From assembly GCF_014695975.1 (NCBI RefSeq), contig NZ_JACJPI010000083.1:1-64000 (forward strand): a stretch of DNA of 64,000 nucleotides, written 5' to 3'. The notes below the pieces were generated by a model. It had not been told where the DNA came from. It ran no database searches and saw nothing but the letters and a program-made list of their open reading frames with translations. This stretch comes from Leptolyngbya sp. FACHB-321 (GTDB lineage Bacteria > Cyanobacteriota > Cyanobacteriia > Leptolyngbyales > Leptolyngbyaceae). Positions 57,444 to 64,000 of the stretch are shown piece by piece. Made by a program: the position numbers and the translations under genes. How positions within the stretch are numbered: position 1 is the stretch's first letter; the number at the start of each line of letters is the position of its first letter.

Positions 57444-58937
57444 TTAGGTGCTGACGGATAGTTTCTGAGACTGAGCGCCCATCTTCCCGCCGATCATTTG
57501 CCCTAACCGATCGACCGTCAGCTCTGCGACATCGATCGGTTCTGAGACGGCATCACCGCTGAAGACGATCACGCGATCGCTGTACTGCATGATTTCATCC
57601 AGGTCAGAAGAGGTGAAGATGATGGCAGTGCCGCCTTCACATCGAGCAATGAGTTGCTGCCAGACCCAGAGCACCGACTCAATATCCAACCCGCGAGTGG
57701 GATGTTCCATCAGCAATAGGTTAAGCGGTACAGGTAGGAGGGCAAGTTGAGTACGCTGCTGGTTGCCGCCAGAAAGCCGTTCGACGTGCGTTTGGGGTTT
57801 GCCACGAATGTTGAACAGGGCGATCGCGTGCAGCGCTTTTTCTAACGTCTCTTTCCAGTCAACAAAGAAACCGTTGGGGGGGGTGCGAAGGGCGACGTGT
57901 TCGTGAATGGATAGCCCTCGAATGAGTCCATCTCGCAGGCGATCGGCAGGTGAATAGCCAATGCCAGCCGTGAGATACTCGCGGTAAAGTTTGGTGGTCA
58001 TATCCACATCATTGACCCGAATGGTGCCAGATGAGGCTTTAAGCAACCCCGCGCAGAGCAGCAGCAGCAGTTGTTGACCGCCGCCTTCCAGCCCTGCTAG
58101 CCCAATGACTTCGCCTTGATGCACGGTGAGATCGGGAATTTTAACGCTGAGGCGATCGGTGCTTAGACTAATTGTTTTTAATTCCAGGGCGATTGCGTCT
58201 TGCCGCGTCTTTGGTTTTACAGGTGGTGCCAGTTCGCGCCCAAACATCAGTTCTACTAGGGCTTCGTCAGGGCAGGGAATTTCCAAATTGCCAACGACCT
58301 GCCCGTGACGCATGACGGTCACGCGATCGCACAGTGCATTCACATCCTCCAGCTTGTGCGACACAAAAATAATCGACTTTCCCTGTGCCGCCAGTTGTTC
58401 TGCCGCTGCAAAGAGTTCGTCTTTCTGCGATGCCGAAATGCCGGTGGTTGGTTCATCTAGAATCAGTGTCTTTACACCCAGCGATAACAGACGCAGAATT
58501 TCAAGCTGTTGCCGTTCGCCAACAGTAAGGTTGCTGACCTTTTCGTTAGCGTTGAGAGCAAAGTTAAACTGTGCCGCCAGTCGTTGAAAGTCCCGAAAGG
58601 CTTGCCGTCGGTTGGTAAAGAGACTGCCCGACTTGCCGACCAAAAAGTTGTCCAGTACCGACAATGGCGGAAAATCGAGTGGGTCTTGGTGCAACATCCC
58701 TATGCCAACGGCGATCGCGTCGGCAGGCGTTTTCACCTCTACAGGCTTACCATCAAGGAGCAGAGTGCCGCGATCGCGGGTAATAAAGCCACTCAGCACC
58801 TTCACCAACGTACTTTTGCCCGCTCCGTTTTCGCCCAGCAGTCCATGAATGCTGCCCGCCTCTACAGTCAGCGAAACGTCATCGTTCGCCTGAACTGTGC
58901 CAAACCGCTTGCAGATGTTTTGTAGCTCAACTTTCAT
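57444..58937 (-). CDS. BMP-type ABC transporter, double ATP-binding protein
   Basis: 497 residues from the ATG at 58937 (MKVELQNICKRFGTVQANDD); the in-frame ATG at 58994 adds an atypical leader. Two ABC halves: Walker A LLGENGAGKSTLVKVLSG, signature LTVGERQQLEIL and Walker B LILDEPTTG in the first. The second has a degenerate Walker A region (GLAGLEGGGQQLLLLLCAGL, no GKS/T), signature RLSGGNQQRTQ and Walker B LLLMEHPTRGLD. This is the usual layout for nucleoside/sugar importers, with one catalytic site weakened. The usual next gene, a permease, is separated by the inserted block. Confidence 0.92.
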   Translation of the reverse strand: MKVELQNICKRFGTVQANDDVSLTVEAGSIHGLLGENGAGKSTLVKVLSGFITRDRGTLLLDGKPVEVKTPADAIAVGIGMLHQDPLDFPPLSVLDNFLVGKSGSLFTNRRQAFRDFQRLAAQFNFALNANEKVSNLTVGERQQLEILRLLSLGVKTLILDEPTTGISASQKDELFAAAEQLAAQGKSIIFVSHKLEDVNALCDRVTVMRHGQVVGNLEIPCPDEALVELMFGRELAPPVKPKTRQDAIALELKTISLSTDRLSVKIPDLTVHQGEVIGLAGLEGGGQQLLLLLCAGLLKASSGTIRVNDVDMTTKLYREYLTAGIGYSPADRLRDGLIRGLSIHEHVALRTPPNGFFVDWKETLEKALHAIALFNIRGKPQTHVERLSGGNQQRTQLALLPVPLNLLLMEHPTRGLDIESVLWVWQQLIARCEGGTAIIFTSSDLDEIMQYSDRVIVFSGDAVSEPIDVAELTVDRLGQMIGGKMGAQSQKLSVST

Positions 58938-59014
58938 AGCAGAAGCGACGAAGGGAATGGAAAAGGCTAAAGGGTAAAAGCTTTTAGCCTTCATACTTTA
59001 GCCTTTATACCTTT

Positions 59015-60250
59015 CTACTTACTCGACCCCTCCATGCCTGCTAGCAGTTGCGGCATATACCAAATCTGTTGCTCAGTAGCCGTTTCACCTGCCTTGAGAT
59101 ACGCTGAGCCATCCTGTAAGTTCAACGGACCTTTATAGGGATTGACGCTGCCATCGCCCAACCCTTTGATAAATGTATCGATCGTCGCCTTTTGCTCTCC
59201 CAGTGCATTACCAGGTAAGAAGCCAATCATCGAGTCAGGGCTGTTAATGTCTTTCCAGTCGGGTCCCAGCCAGACAAATTCACTGGTAAGCTTACCGTCC
59301 TTAGCTTTCTTGACGGCGTCGGTGTAGGGCAGACCCCAGTTGTAGTAGGGTACGCCAAGACACACATCAGGAGCAAGGTTGCAGCCTGTCTTTAAGTCAT
59401 AGTGAACATACTTCACTTTTTTACCTGCCGCCGCCGCTTTTTTCGTTTCGGTAGCGGCTTCAGGCGTGTCGATACCCGACATCACCACATCATAACCGCC
59501 GTTAAAGTAGTCATTGACCACCTTTGTTGGGTCAAGCGTCACGCCAGGAATATTGAACCAGAAGCCAATCCAGGTCACTTTAAACTTCAGATCGGCTGGC
59601 TTCTTTTTGAGATAGTTTTCCCAGCAATATTTGGCACCCAGATAGGCAGCCGAGGCATAGCGACGGGTTTCATCGTTAATCAAGGGACCCAGATAGCCAA
59701 TTTTGCCTGTTTGAGTGCCTAAGGCGGCAGCGCAACCAGCCATCATCTTGCCGTATTCCATACGCCCCATGATGTTGCTGAGATTGGGCTGATTTTTGAA
59801 GTTTTTGCCGTCTTTCCATGCATAGTCGCCGGAGGCATGGACTACGGTGATGTTTGGATGTTTCTTTGCCGTTGCCAGGGCATCGTCTTTGAAGTCGTCG
59901 GAGTTGAAGATCACGAGCTTGGCACCTTTGCCAATCAGTTCGTCGGCAACTTGTGCGCCCTTCACGTTGGGGCGATCGGCAGGGTTGACCTTATCTACAT
60001 AGTCAAATTTGACCCCTGGCACCTTTTGCACGACTTCCTGCATCCCCTCATACTGTGCCTGATTCCACCCACCGTCATCTTTAGGACCAACAATGACCAT
60101 GCCAACGGTATAGTCGTTACCGCTTGCTTGGGCTGAGGGAGAAGCAGTCGGTGTAGGGGTAGGGCTACTGCATGCACCGACGAGCATTCCAAGTGCAGCT
60201 ACGTACCCAAAACGGTGTGAGAGAGCAAAGGAGCGATCGACAAAAGACAT
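59015..60250 (-). CDS. BMP-family ABC transporter substrate-binding lipoprotein
   Basis: 411 residues from the ATG at 60250. The signal peptide runs MSFVDRSFALSHRFGYVAAL and ends in the lipobox LVGAC, followed by a Pro/Thr/Ser linker. The BMP core has YTVGMVIVGPKDDGGWNQAQ, VKGAQVADELIGKGAKLVIF, KIGYLGPLINDETRRYASAA and YDVVMSGIDTPEA. Relatives bind nucleosides or purines. Purine catabolism genes elsewhere in the window make a purine-type ligand attractive, though unproven. The ATPase follows after 77 bp. Confidence 0.92.
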   Translation of the reverse strand: MSFVDRSFALSHRFGYVAALGMLVGACSSPTPTPTASPSAQASGNDYTVGMVIVGPKDDGGWNQAQYEGMQEVVQKVPGVKFDYVDKVNPADRPNVKGAQVADELIGKGAKLVIFNSDDFKDDALATAKKHPNITVVHASGDYAWKDGKNFKNQPNLSNIMGRMEYGKMMAGCAAALGTQTGKIGYLGPLINDETRRYASAAYLGAKYCWENYLKKKPADLKFKVTWIGFWFNIPGVTLDPTKVVNDYFNGGYDVVMSGIDTPEAATETKKAAAAGKKVKYVHYDLKTGCNLAPDVCLGVPYYNWGLPYTDAVKKAKDGKLTSEFVWLGPDWKDINSPDSMIGFLPGNALGEQKATIDTFIKGLGDGSVNPYKGPLNLQDGSAYLKAGETATEQQIWYMPQLLAGMEGSSK

Positions 60251-60541
60251 AGCGTTGCCTTTAACAGGTTGATTCATAGACTTTATGGACTTTAACTGAT
60301 CAGGGGACATTGGTTAGCGCTCTCTATCGCATGATTTTTGATTCGCAAGGACTTGCCAAAAACACGAGCTATGTGGAAGCAAACCACTAAAGGTTCTAGG
60401 TGACGGTTTTGGGATGATGGCTGCTAGACACTGCCCTTCGTGACACTGGCATGTCTGCGTTAGCGATCGCGCGGCTCTGCTTTCCAATTAAGGCGATCGC
60501 TCCGCTTGAGAATGTATCATCCGAAACATTTCCCACTGATG

Positions 60542-60988
60542 TTACTTCGGCTGTTCGTATCCTCCTGTTGGCTCTGTTGTCATTGCCGAATGGGTTGTGC
60601 GCAATGGACGTACCATTGTGTTTAGCAAATGTTCGATGATGGCAGGTAAGTGGTCACAACGTCCTGTGTGTACCCGCGATGTTTGGATCATGGTGCTTCG
60701 GGGTGCTACGAGCCAGTGGAAGCGCTCTCGTTGCGGCAGTTGACCAATTGAGCCAGCTTGCTTACCGCCTGCACAAACAATTGGAATGGCGGCTAGATAA
60801 TCTCGAATTGTCGTTAGATCCAGCGTGGCGTCGATCGCCAACAGTCTTTGCTCATCCAGCTCGATGCGAGCCTCAAGGAAGCGACTGCTAGCGCATGAAA
60901 CGATGACACCAACGTTGACAAACTCTTCGCGCTCTACCTTTGGCACCACGCGAATGATGGCGTAATCATACGTTAAGCGATCGTGCAT
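60542..60988 (-). CDS. DUF3037-family protein
   Basis: 148 residues: LTYDYAIIRVVPKVEREEFV, NVGVIVSCASSRFLEARIEL, ERFHWLVAPRSTMIQTSRVH and a C-terminal HLLNTMVRP. Matches DUF3037, which is regularly encoded next to HipA-like kinases. It overlaps the upstream hipA-like gene by 23 bp, showing a coupled pair. It may be the kinase's inhibitor or substrate; this is inference. Confidence 0.88.
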   Translation of the reverse strand: MHDRLTYDYAIIRVVPKVEREEFVNVGVIVSCASSRFLEARIELDEQRLLAIDATLDLTTIRDYLAAIPIVCAGGKQAGSIGQLPQRERFHWLVAPRSTMIQTSRVHTGRCDHLPAIIEHLLNTMVRPLRTTHSAMTTEPTGGYEQPK

Positions 60989-61745
60989 GGAGCGCCTCCT
61001 CTAGAAAAACACGCGGTAGCTCCAATCGTCTCAGCAAATACTCACTGTAGGCATCGCGATGTTGGCGGCTATCGCTAAAAGGTGAGTCTACTAACCAGGC
61101 ATCAGGAATTAGTTGCACGATTTGATGAATGCGTTCTGGCGTGAGCCGTTCGGTTAAGGCTGCATCAACCGTTTGTAGGCTACTGGCAAAGCGGAGCAGC
61201 ACATGGTCTTGAATCGCAGGGAAGCGGTCACGACTGCGATCGCGGTAACGGTTCCAGGTGTGGTGAAAGTAGAGCGCTGCACCGTGATCGATCAGCCAGA
61301 GTCGCCGATGCCAGACTAGCAGATTGGCATTGCGCGGCGTGCGATCGATATTAGTTACATACGCATCAAACCAGACGATCGCCGACGCAAGATCAGCTTC
61401 AGCGTTTCCTGCTATTGGGTCAAACGTAATGGAGCCAGGTAAATAATCAAGTGCAATGTTCAGACCAGCACTCGCTCGAATCAGGTCTTGGATCTCTGGG
61501 TCAGGTTCCGTCCGGGCAAGGTCAGCATCCAGTTCAACAAAGACGATTTCCGGCACTGGCAACCCTACGGCACGGGCAATTTCTCCTGCTATCAATTCGG
61601 CAATGAGTGCCTTGGCTCCCTGACCAGCGCCACGAAATTTAAGTACATACATGCCATCATCATCAGCTTCCACAATGGCAGGCAGTGAGCCACCCTCGCG
61701 CAACGGGGTGACATATCTTGTCGCAATGACGGTACGCAGACTCAT
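60966..61745 (-). CDS. HipA-like kinase
   Basis: 259 residues from the ATG at 61745 (MSLRTVIATRYVTPLREGGS). GMYVLKFRGAGQGAKALIAE holds the ATP-binding Lys; ELIAGEIARAVGLPVPEIVF follows. The catalytic loop is WFDAYVTNIDRTPRNANLLV, with Asp and Asn as in HipA, and the metal Asp is in LWLIDHGAALYFH. Much shorter than E. coli HipA (about 440 residues). Paired with DUF3037, not HipB, so a toxin role is uncertain. Confidence 0.88.
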   Translation of the reverse strand: MSLRTVIATRYVTPLREGGSLPAIVEADDDGMYVLKFRGAGQGAKALIAELIAGEIARAVGLPVPEIVFVELDADLARTEPDPEIQDLIRASAGLNIALDYLPGSITFDPIAGNAEADLASAIVWFDAYVTNIDRTPRNANLLVWHRRLWLIDHGAALYFHHTWNRYRDRSRDRFPAIQDHVLLRFASSLQTVDAALTERLTPERIHQIVQLIPDAWLVDSPFSDSRQHRDAYSEYLLRRLELPRVFLEEALHARSLNV

Positions 61746-62070
61746 TTTCGTTCCACAATGTTGGCTCGACAGAATCACCTTACGAGATCCAAGCAGAAAT
61801 TGACTATTGGATACGGTTTTGTCAGAGTCTTTCCTAGCCGCTCACCTTTTTATTAAACCTGCTCCTACAAGTATTCTGTTTGCAAGTAGAAGGGCTAAAT
61901 GAAGCACCATCACCATCCAAAAACCGAGTTTCGACTGCGCTCAACCCGCCTATACAAGACTAAGAGTATGGAGACTTCGGCGTGAGCGCTCAGTCGAATG
62001 CAAAATCGAAATGCAGCTGATCTCGAAATGCAGCTTATCAATCATTACGTCCAGCTACTTAGACGTTTTC
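61746..62070. repeat. Spacer with inverted and tandem short repeats
   Basis: TCGACTGCGCTCA (61931-61943) and its near-complement TGAGCGCTCAGTCGA (61983-61997) form an imperfect inverted repeat of a type frequent in cyanobacterial spacers. Next is a 17-bp tandem repeat, TCGAAATGCAGCTGATC (62006-62022) and TCGAAATGCAGCTTATC (62023-62039). No gene is seen. Confidence 0.75.
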
Positions 62071-62844
62071 TTAGTAGTCGCTGAGGTTGCCGTGGCGCTT
62101 TGTGTAGCGTTCTGCCCAACGAAAAAGGACGAGACCGATCGCAAAGTAAACTCCACCATTCACCAGGGCTATGCTGAGTTGGTGTAGATCCAACGCTTGC
62201 TGTCGCGCCATGACGTTTCGCAACAGCCCTGCACCAGGGCTCATGGGCAACAAATCACCGAGCAGACGCAGGTTCCCTGTCCATTCCTCAGTTGGTACAC
62301 TGAGCAAAAACAGGAGCGCAAACTGAAAAATCCCCAACACCTGCTGAATACGTTTGACCATCAACGCCAGGGAGCCGATCGCAAACGACAGTCCGTAGGC
62401 TCCTAGTAGCACCGTCAGCAGGGGTAGCCAAAGGGTCAGCGGAAAGGCTAGCCAGCGCCCAGTTAACGCCATGATAATCACCAAAATGGCAGCGATTAGA
62501 CCCGCTTGCAGCAGCAGATCCGCCACTGCCCGCGCCAAAAACACCTGTGAGGCGCTGAAGGGCGAAATAAAGAGTTGCTCTAACGTGCCGGTTTGAGCTT
62601 CTCGCTGTAGGGTGCCAGAAATGTTTGCCATGATAAACAGCACCAGCGTCCAAAGCACGTAGCCAACAATAATGGCATCCAGCCGATCGCCAAACGCTAG
62701 CCCCGGACCAGCAATGTAGCTGACGCTAAGGAAAAGCCCATAAAAGACGGCAGTTGAAATCACAATGCCGCCGACCGCTTCAAAGAGATAGCGCCGAAAC
62801 TGAATACCAGCCCGCGTTAACTCTGCTAAAAGAAGTTCAAACAT
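62071..62844 (-). CDS. ABC-2-type transporter permease
   Basis: 257 residues from the ATG at 62844 (MFELLLAELTRAGIQFRRYL), overlapping the ATPase gene end by eight bases. Six membrane segments; family motifs are YVLWTLVLFIMANISGTLQR, EAQTGTLEQLFISPFSASQV and LSVPTEEWTGNLRLLGDLLP. With the ATPase it makes a half-size exporter, substrate unknown. Confidence 0.88.
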   Translation of the reverse strand: MFELLLAELTRAGIQFRRYLFEAVGGIVISTAVFYGLFLSVSYIAGPGLAFGDRLDAIIVGYVLWTLVLFIMANISGTLQREAQTGTLEQLFISPFSASQVFLARAVADLLLQAGLIAAILVIIMALTGRWLAFPLTLWLPLLTVLLGAYGLSFAIGSLALMVKRIQQVLGIFQFALLFLLSVPTEEWTGNLRLLGDLLPMSPGAGLLRNVMARQQALDLHQLSIALVNGGVYFAIGLVLFRWAERYTKRHGNLSDY

Positions 62845-63796
62845 GGGCACCTCCAGGTACATTCATTGGTGTTAGGGTCGCTTGGGCTGGCGGCGCTTGA
62901 GTTAGCTTCAGAAAAATATCGGTGAGCGTGGCGCGTTCGGTTTCGAGCCGAATGATCGGTAAGGGGTTCAAAACCTCTAGCACAGGATAAAGTAACGCAG
63001 GGTCGGGAATATGAATCACCGTGCCTTCCACGATCGCGCCCAGAGCCATCAACTTAGCGCTGCGATCGTCAGGCAGTTCAGACAACTCCACCCGGTAGAC
63101 CGCTCTGGAAAACTGCTGGATCAGCGCCTTCGTCGGCTGCTCGGTCACAATTTCGCCATTGTTGATAATCGCGACGCGATCGGACAATTCCTCGGCAATG
63201 TCAAGTTGGTGTGTCGTTAGAAGAATCGCTCGACCTTCGCTGGCAATCTCGCGCACCAGACGCTTCACCGTTTGGGTTGCCTCTACATCCAACCCCAGGG
63301 TCGGTTCATCTAACAGCAGCAGCGGTGGCTCATGAATCAATGCTACGGCAATCGCCACCTTTTGCTGCATCCCCCGCGAGAGCTTTTGTACCCGCGTCGT
63401 ACTCTTATGGCTCAACTCAAACCGTTCGAGCAATGCTCGTGATCGCTGCCGTGCGACCCGTCGTGATAAACCCCTTAAAACCCCGAAATACTCCAGATTT
63501 TCTGCTGGAGTCAACCGCCAGTAGAGATTGCGGCTACCCTCCAAAACTGCTCCCACCGATCGTAGTGCTTGTGGTTGGCGATGGGGGTCGCGTCCGGCAA
63601 TGCTCACGGTTCCCTCATCCGGCAGCACAAGTCCGGCGATCATTTTGATGGTTGTCGTTTTGCCTGCACCATTCGGACCCAAGAACGCTAGCACTTGCTT
63701 TGCCTCAATCTCAAGTGATACATCCTTGACAGCACGGGTCGTTTTGCCTTGAGCGCGATAGGCTTTATGCAAATGGTGGACTTGAAGCAGAGACAT
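62837..63796 (-). CDS. ABC transporter ATP-binding protein (exporter type)
   Basis: 319 residues from the ATG at 63796 (MSLLQVHHLHKAYRAQGKTT). Walker A FLGPNGAGKTTTIKMIAGL, Q-loop VGAVLEGSRNLYWRLT, signature KLSRGMQQKVAIAVALI (SRGMQQ in place of SGGQQ), Walker B LLLLDEPTLGLDV and switch His LTTHQLDIAEEL. A C-terminal 90-residue domain is usual for this drug/lipid/polysaccharide exporter class. An upstream ATG at 63883 gives an unlikely extension. Confidence 0.92.
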   Translation of the reverse strand: MSLLQVHHLHKAYRAQGKTTRAVKDVSLEIEAKQVLAFLGPNGAGKTTTIKMIAGLVLPDEGTVSIAGRDPHRQPQALRSVGAVLEGSRNLYWRLTPAENLEYFGVLRGLSRRVARQRSRALLERFELSHKSTTRVQKLSRGMQQKVAIAVALIHEPPLLLLDEPTLGLDVEATQTVKRLVREIASEGRAILLTTHQLDIAEELSDRVAIINNGEIVTEQPTKALIQQFSRAVYRVELSELPDDRSAKLMALGAIVEGTVIHIPDPALLYPVLEVLNPLPIIRLETERATLTDIFLKLTQAPPAQATLTPMNVPGGAHV

Positions 63797-63948
63797 GACC
63801 GTACCAGAAAAACTATCTGTTACGAAGCGTAACAAATAAGCGAGCCTGACGGTTTCCCTTGCAGTTTCGACACGACCTTTCACTCAAGATTAGACTGACC
63901 ATAACTACCGCTTAGTACGACTGCCATTTACTTTTGACATACTCTCTT

Positions 63949-64000
63949 ATGACGATCGCCCAACTTTTTGACGGTGCCAATCTTTTTGTCTTGCCCTTTT
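63949..64000 (+). CDS. ABA4-like (DUF4281) membrane protein, 5' end only
   Basis: The last 17 codons read MTIAQLFDGANLFVLPF, the conserved start of cyanobacterial ABA4-like proteins. Plant ABA4 acts in neoxanthin synthesis; the cyanobacterial role is unproven. The gene runs off the window. Confidence 0.7.
   Translation, partial: MTIAQLFDGANLFVLPF

Overview
The window comes from a cyanobacterium. It carries psaL (photosystem I subunit XI), an MPBQ/MSBQ methyltransferase, an IctB-type protein, a GUN4 domain, an ABA4-like gene start, DUF1995 and DUF2949 proteins and a Mo-nitro_C protein. HIP1-type GCGATCGC octamers are scattered through genes and spacers. Short heptamer and 16-mer repeats in spacers, and in one gene, suggest a filamentous, repeat-rich lineage. 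The species cannot be named from this sequence alone.

Layout. 0.4-5.4 kb: pfkA, two purine-catabolism genes (puuE-type allantoinase, uraD) around a wrecked Uma2 gene, and a ROK sugar kinase. 5.4-11.3 kb: a lipoprotein, an HdrB-like CCG protein, and acpP-fabF followed by an unusual transketolase-like TPP enzyme. 11.8-19.9 kb: ictB, smpB, an M48 protease, a PP1-like phosphatase, a DUF1995 protein, a fasciclin protein and a DUF2252 gene cut by one in-frame stop. 20.4-28.5 kb: a UvrD-like helicase, a DUF2949 mini-gene, a cyclic-nucleotide-binding protein beside a nucleotide-transporter/HEAT-repeat giant, infC and a Mo-nitro_C protein. 28.8-37.8 kb: TetR regulator, 2OG-Fe(II) oxygenase, aminopeptidase P, psaL, rfbD, a glycosyltransferase carrying repeat DNA in its coding sequence, a small SLH-type protein, hrcA and a rhodanese. 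38.1-41.1 kb: znuABC zinc importer with a Zur-like operator. 41.3-43.5 kb: a cobalamin riboswitch before a membrane protein, then the quinone methyltransferase. 43.8-48.1 kb: phosphoketolase and phosphoglucomutase.

48.2-52.5 kb is a compact ECF42-type sigma-factor module: the sigma gene diverges from two YCII-type proteins, two VOC proteins and a DUF1579 protein. Two copies of a TGTCGA-N17-CGAC promoter-like element precede the first YCII gene.

52.6-60.3 kb is the most dynamic part. A BMP-type (nucleoside-like) ABC importer is split: its binding protein and ATPase lie at 57.4-60.3 kb and one permease at 52.9-54.0 kb. Between them sit an Uma2 gene, a HicBA pair whose antitoxin is frameshifted, and a SEFIR-coiled coil-GUN4 fusion preceded by eleven degenerate 21-bp repeats. 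An FMN-reductase remnant lies next to the permease, where a second permease would be expected. The window ends with a HipA-like kinase/DUF3037 pair, a two-gene ABC exporter and the first codons of an ABA4-like gene.

The best candidate for an under-described system is the SEFIR-GUN4 protein: an immune-type signalling domain joined to a tetrapyrrole-binding domain, inside a small accessory island.
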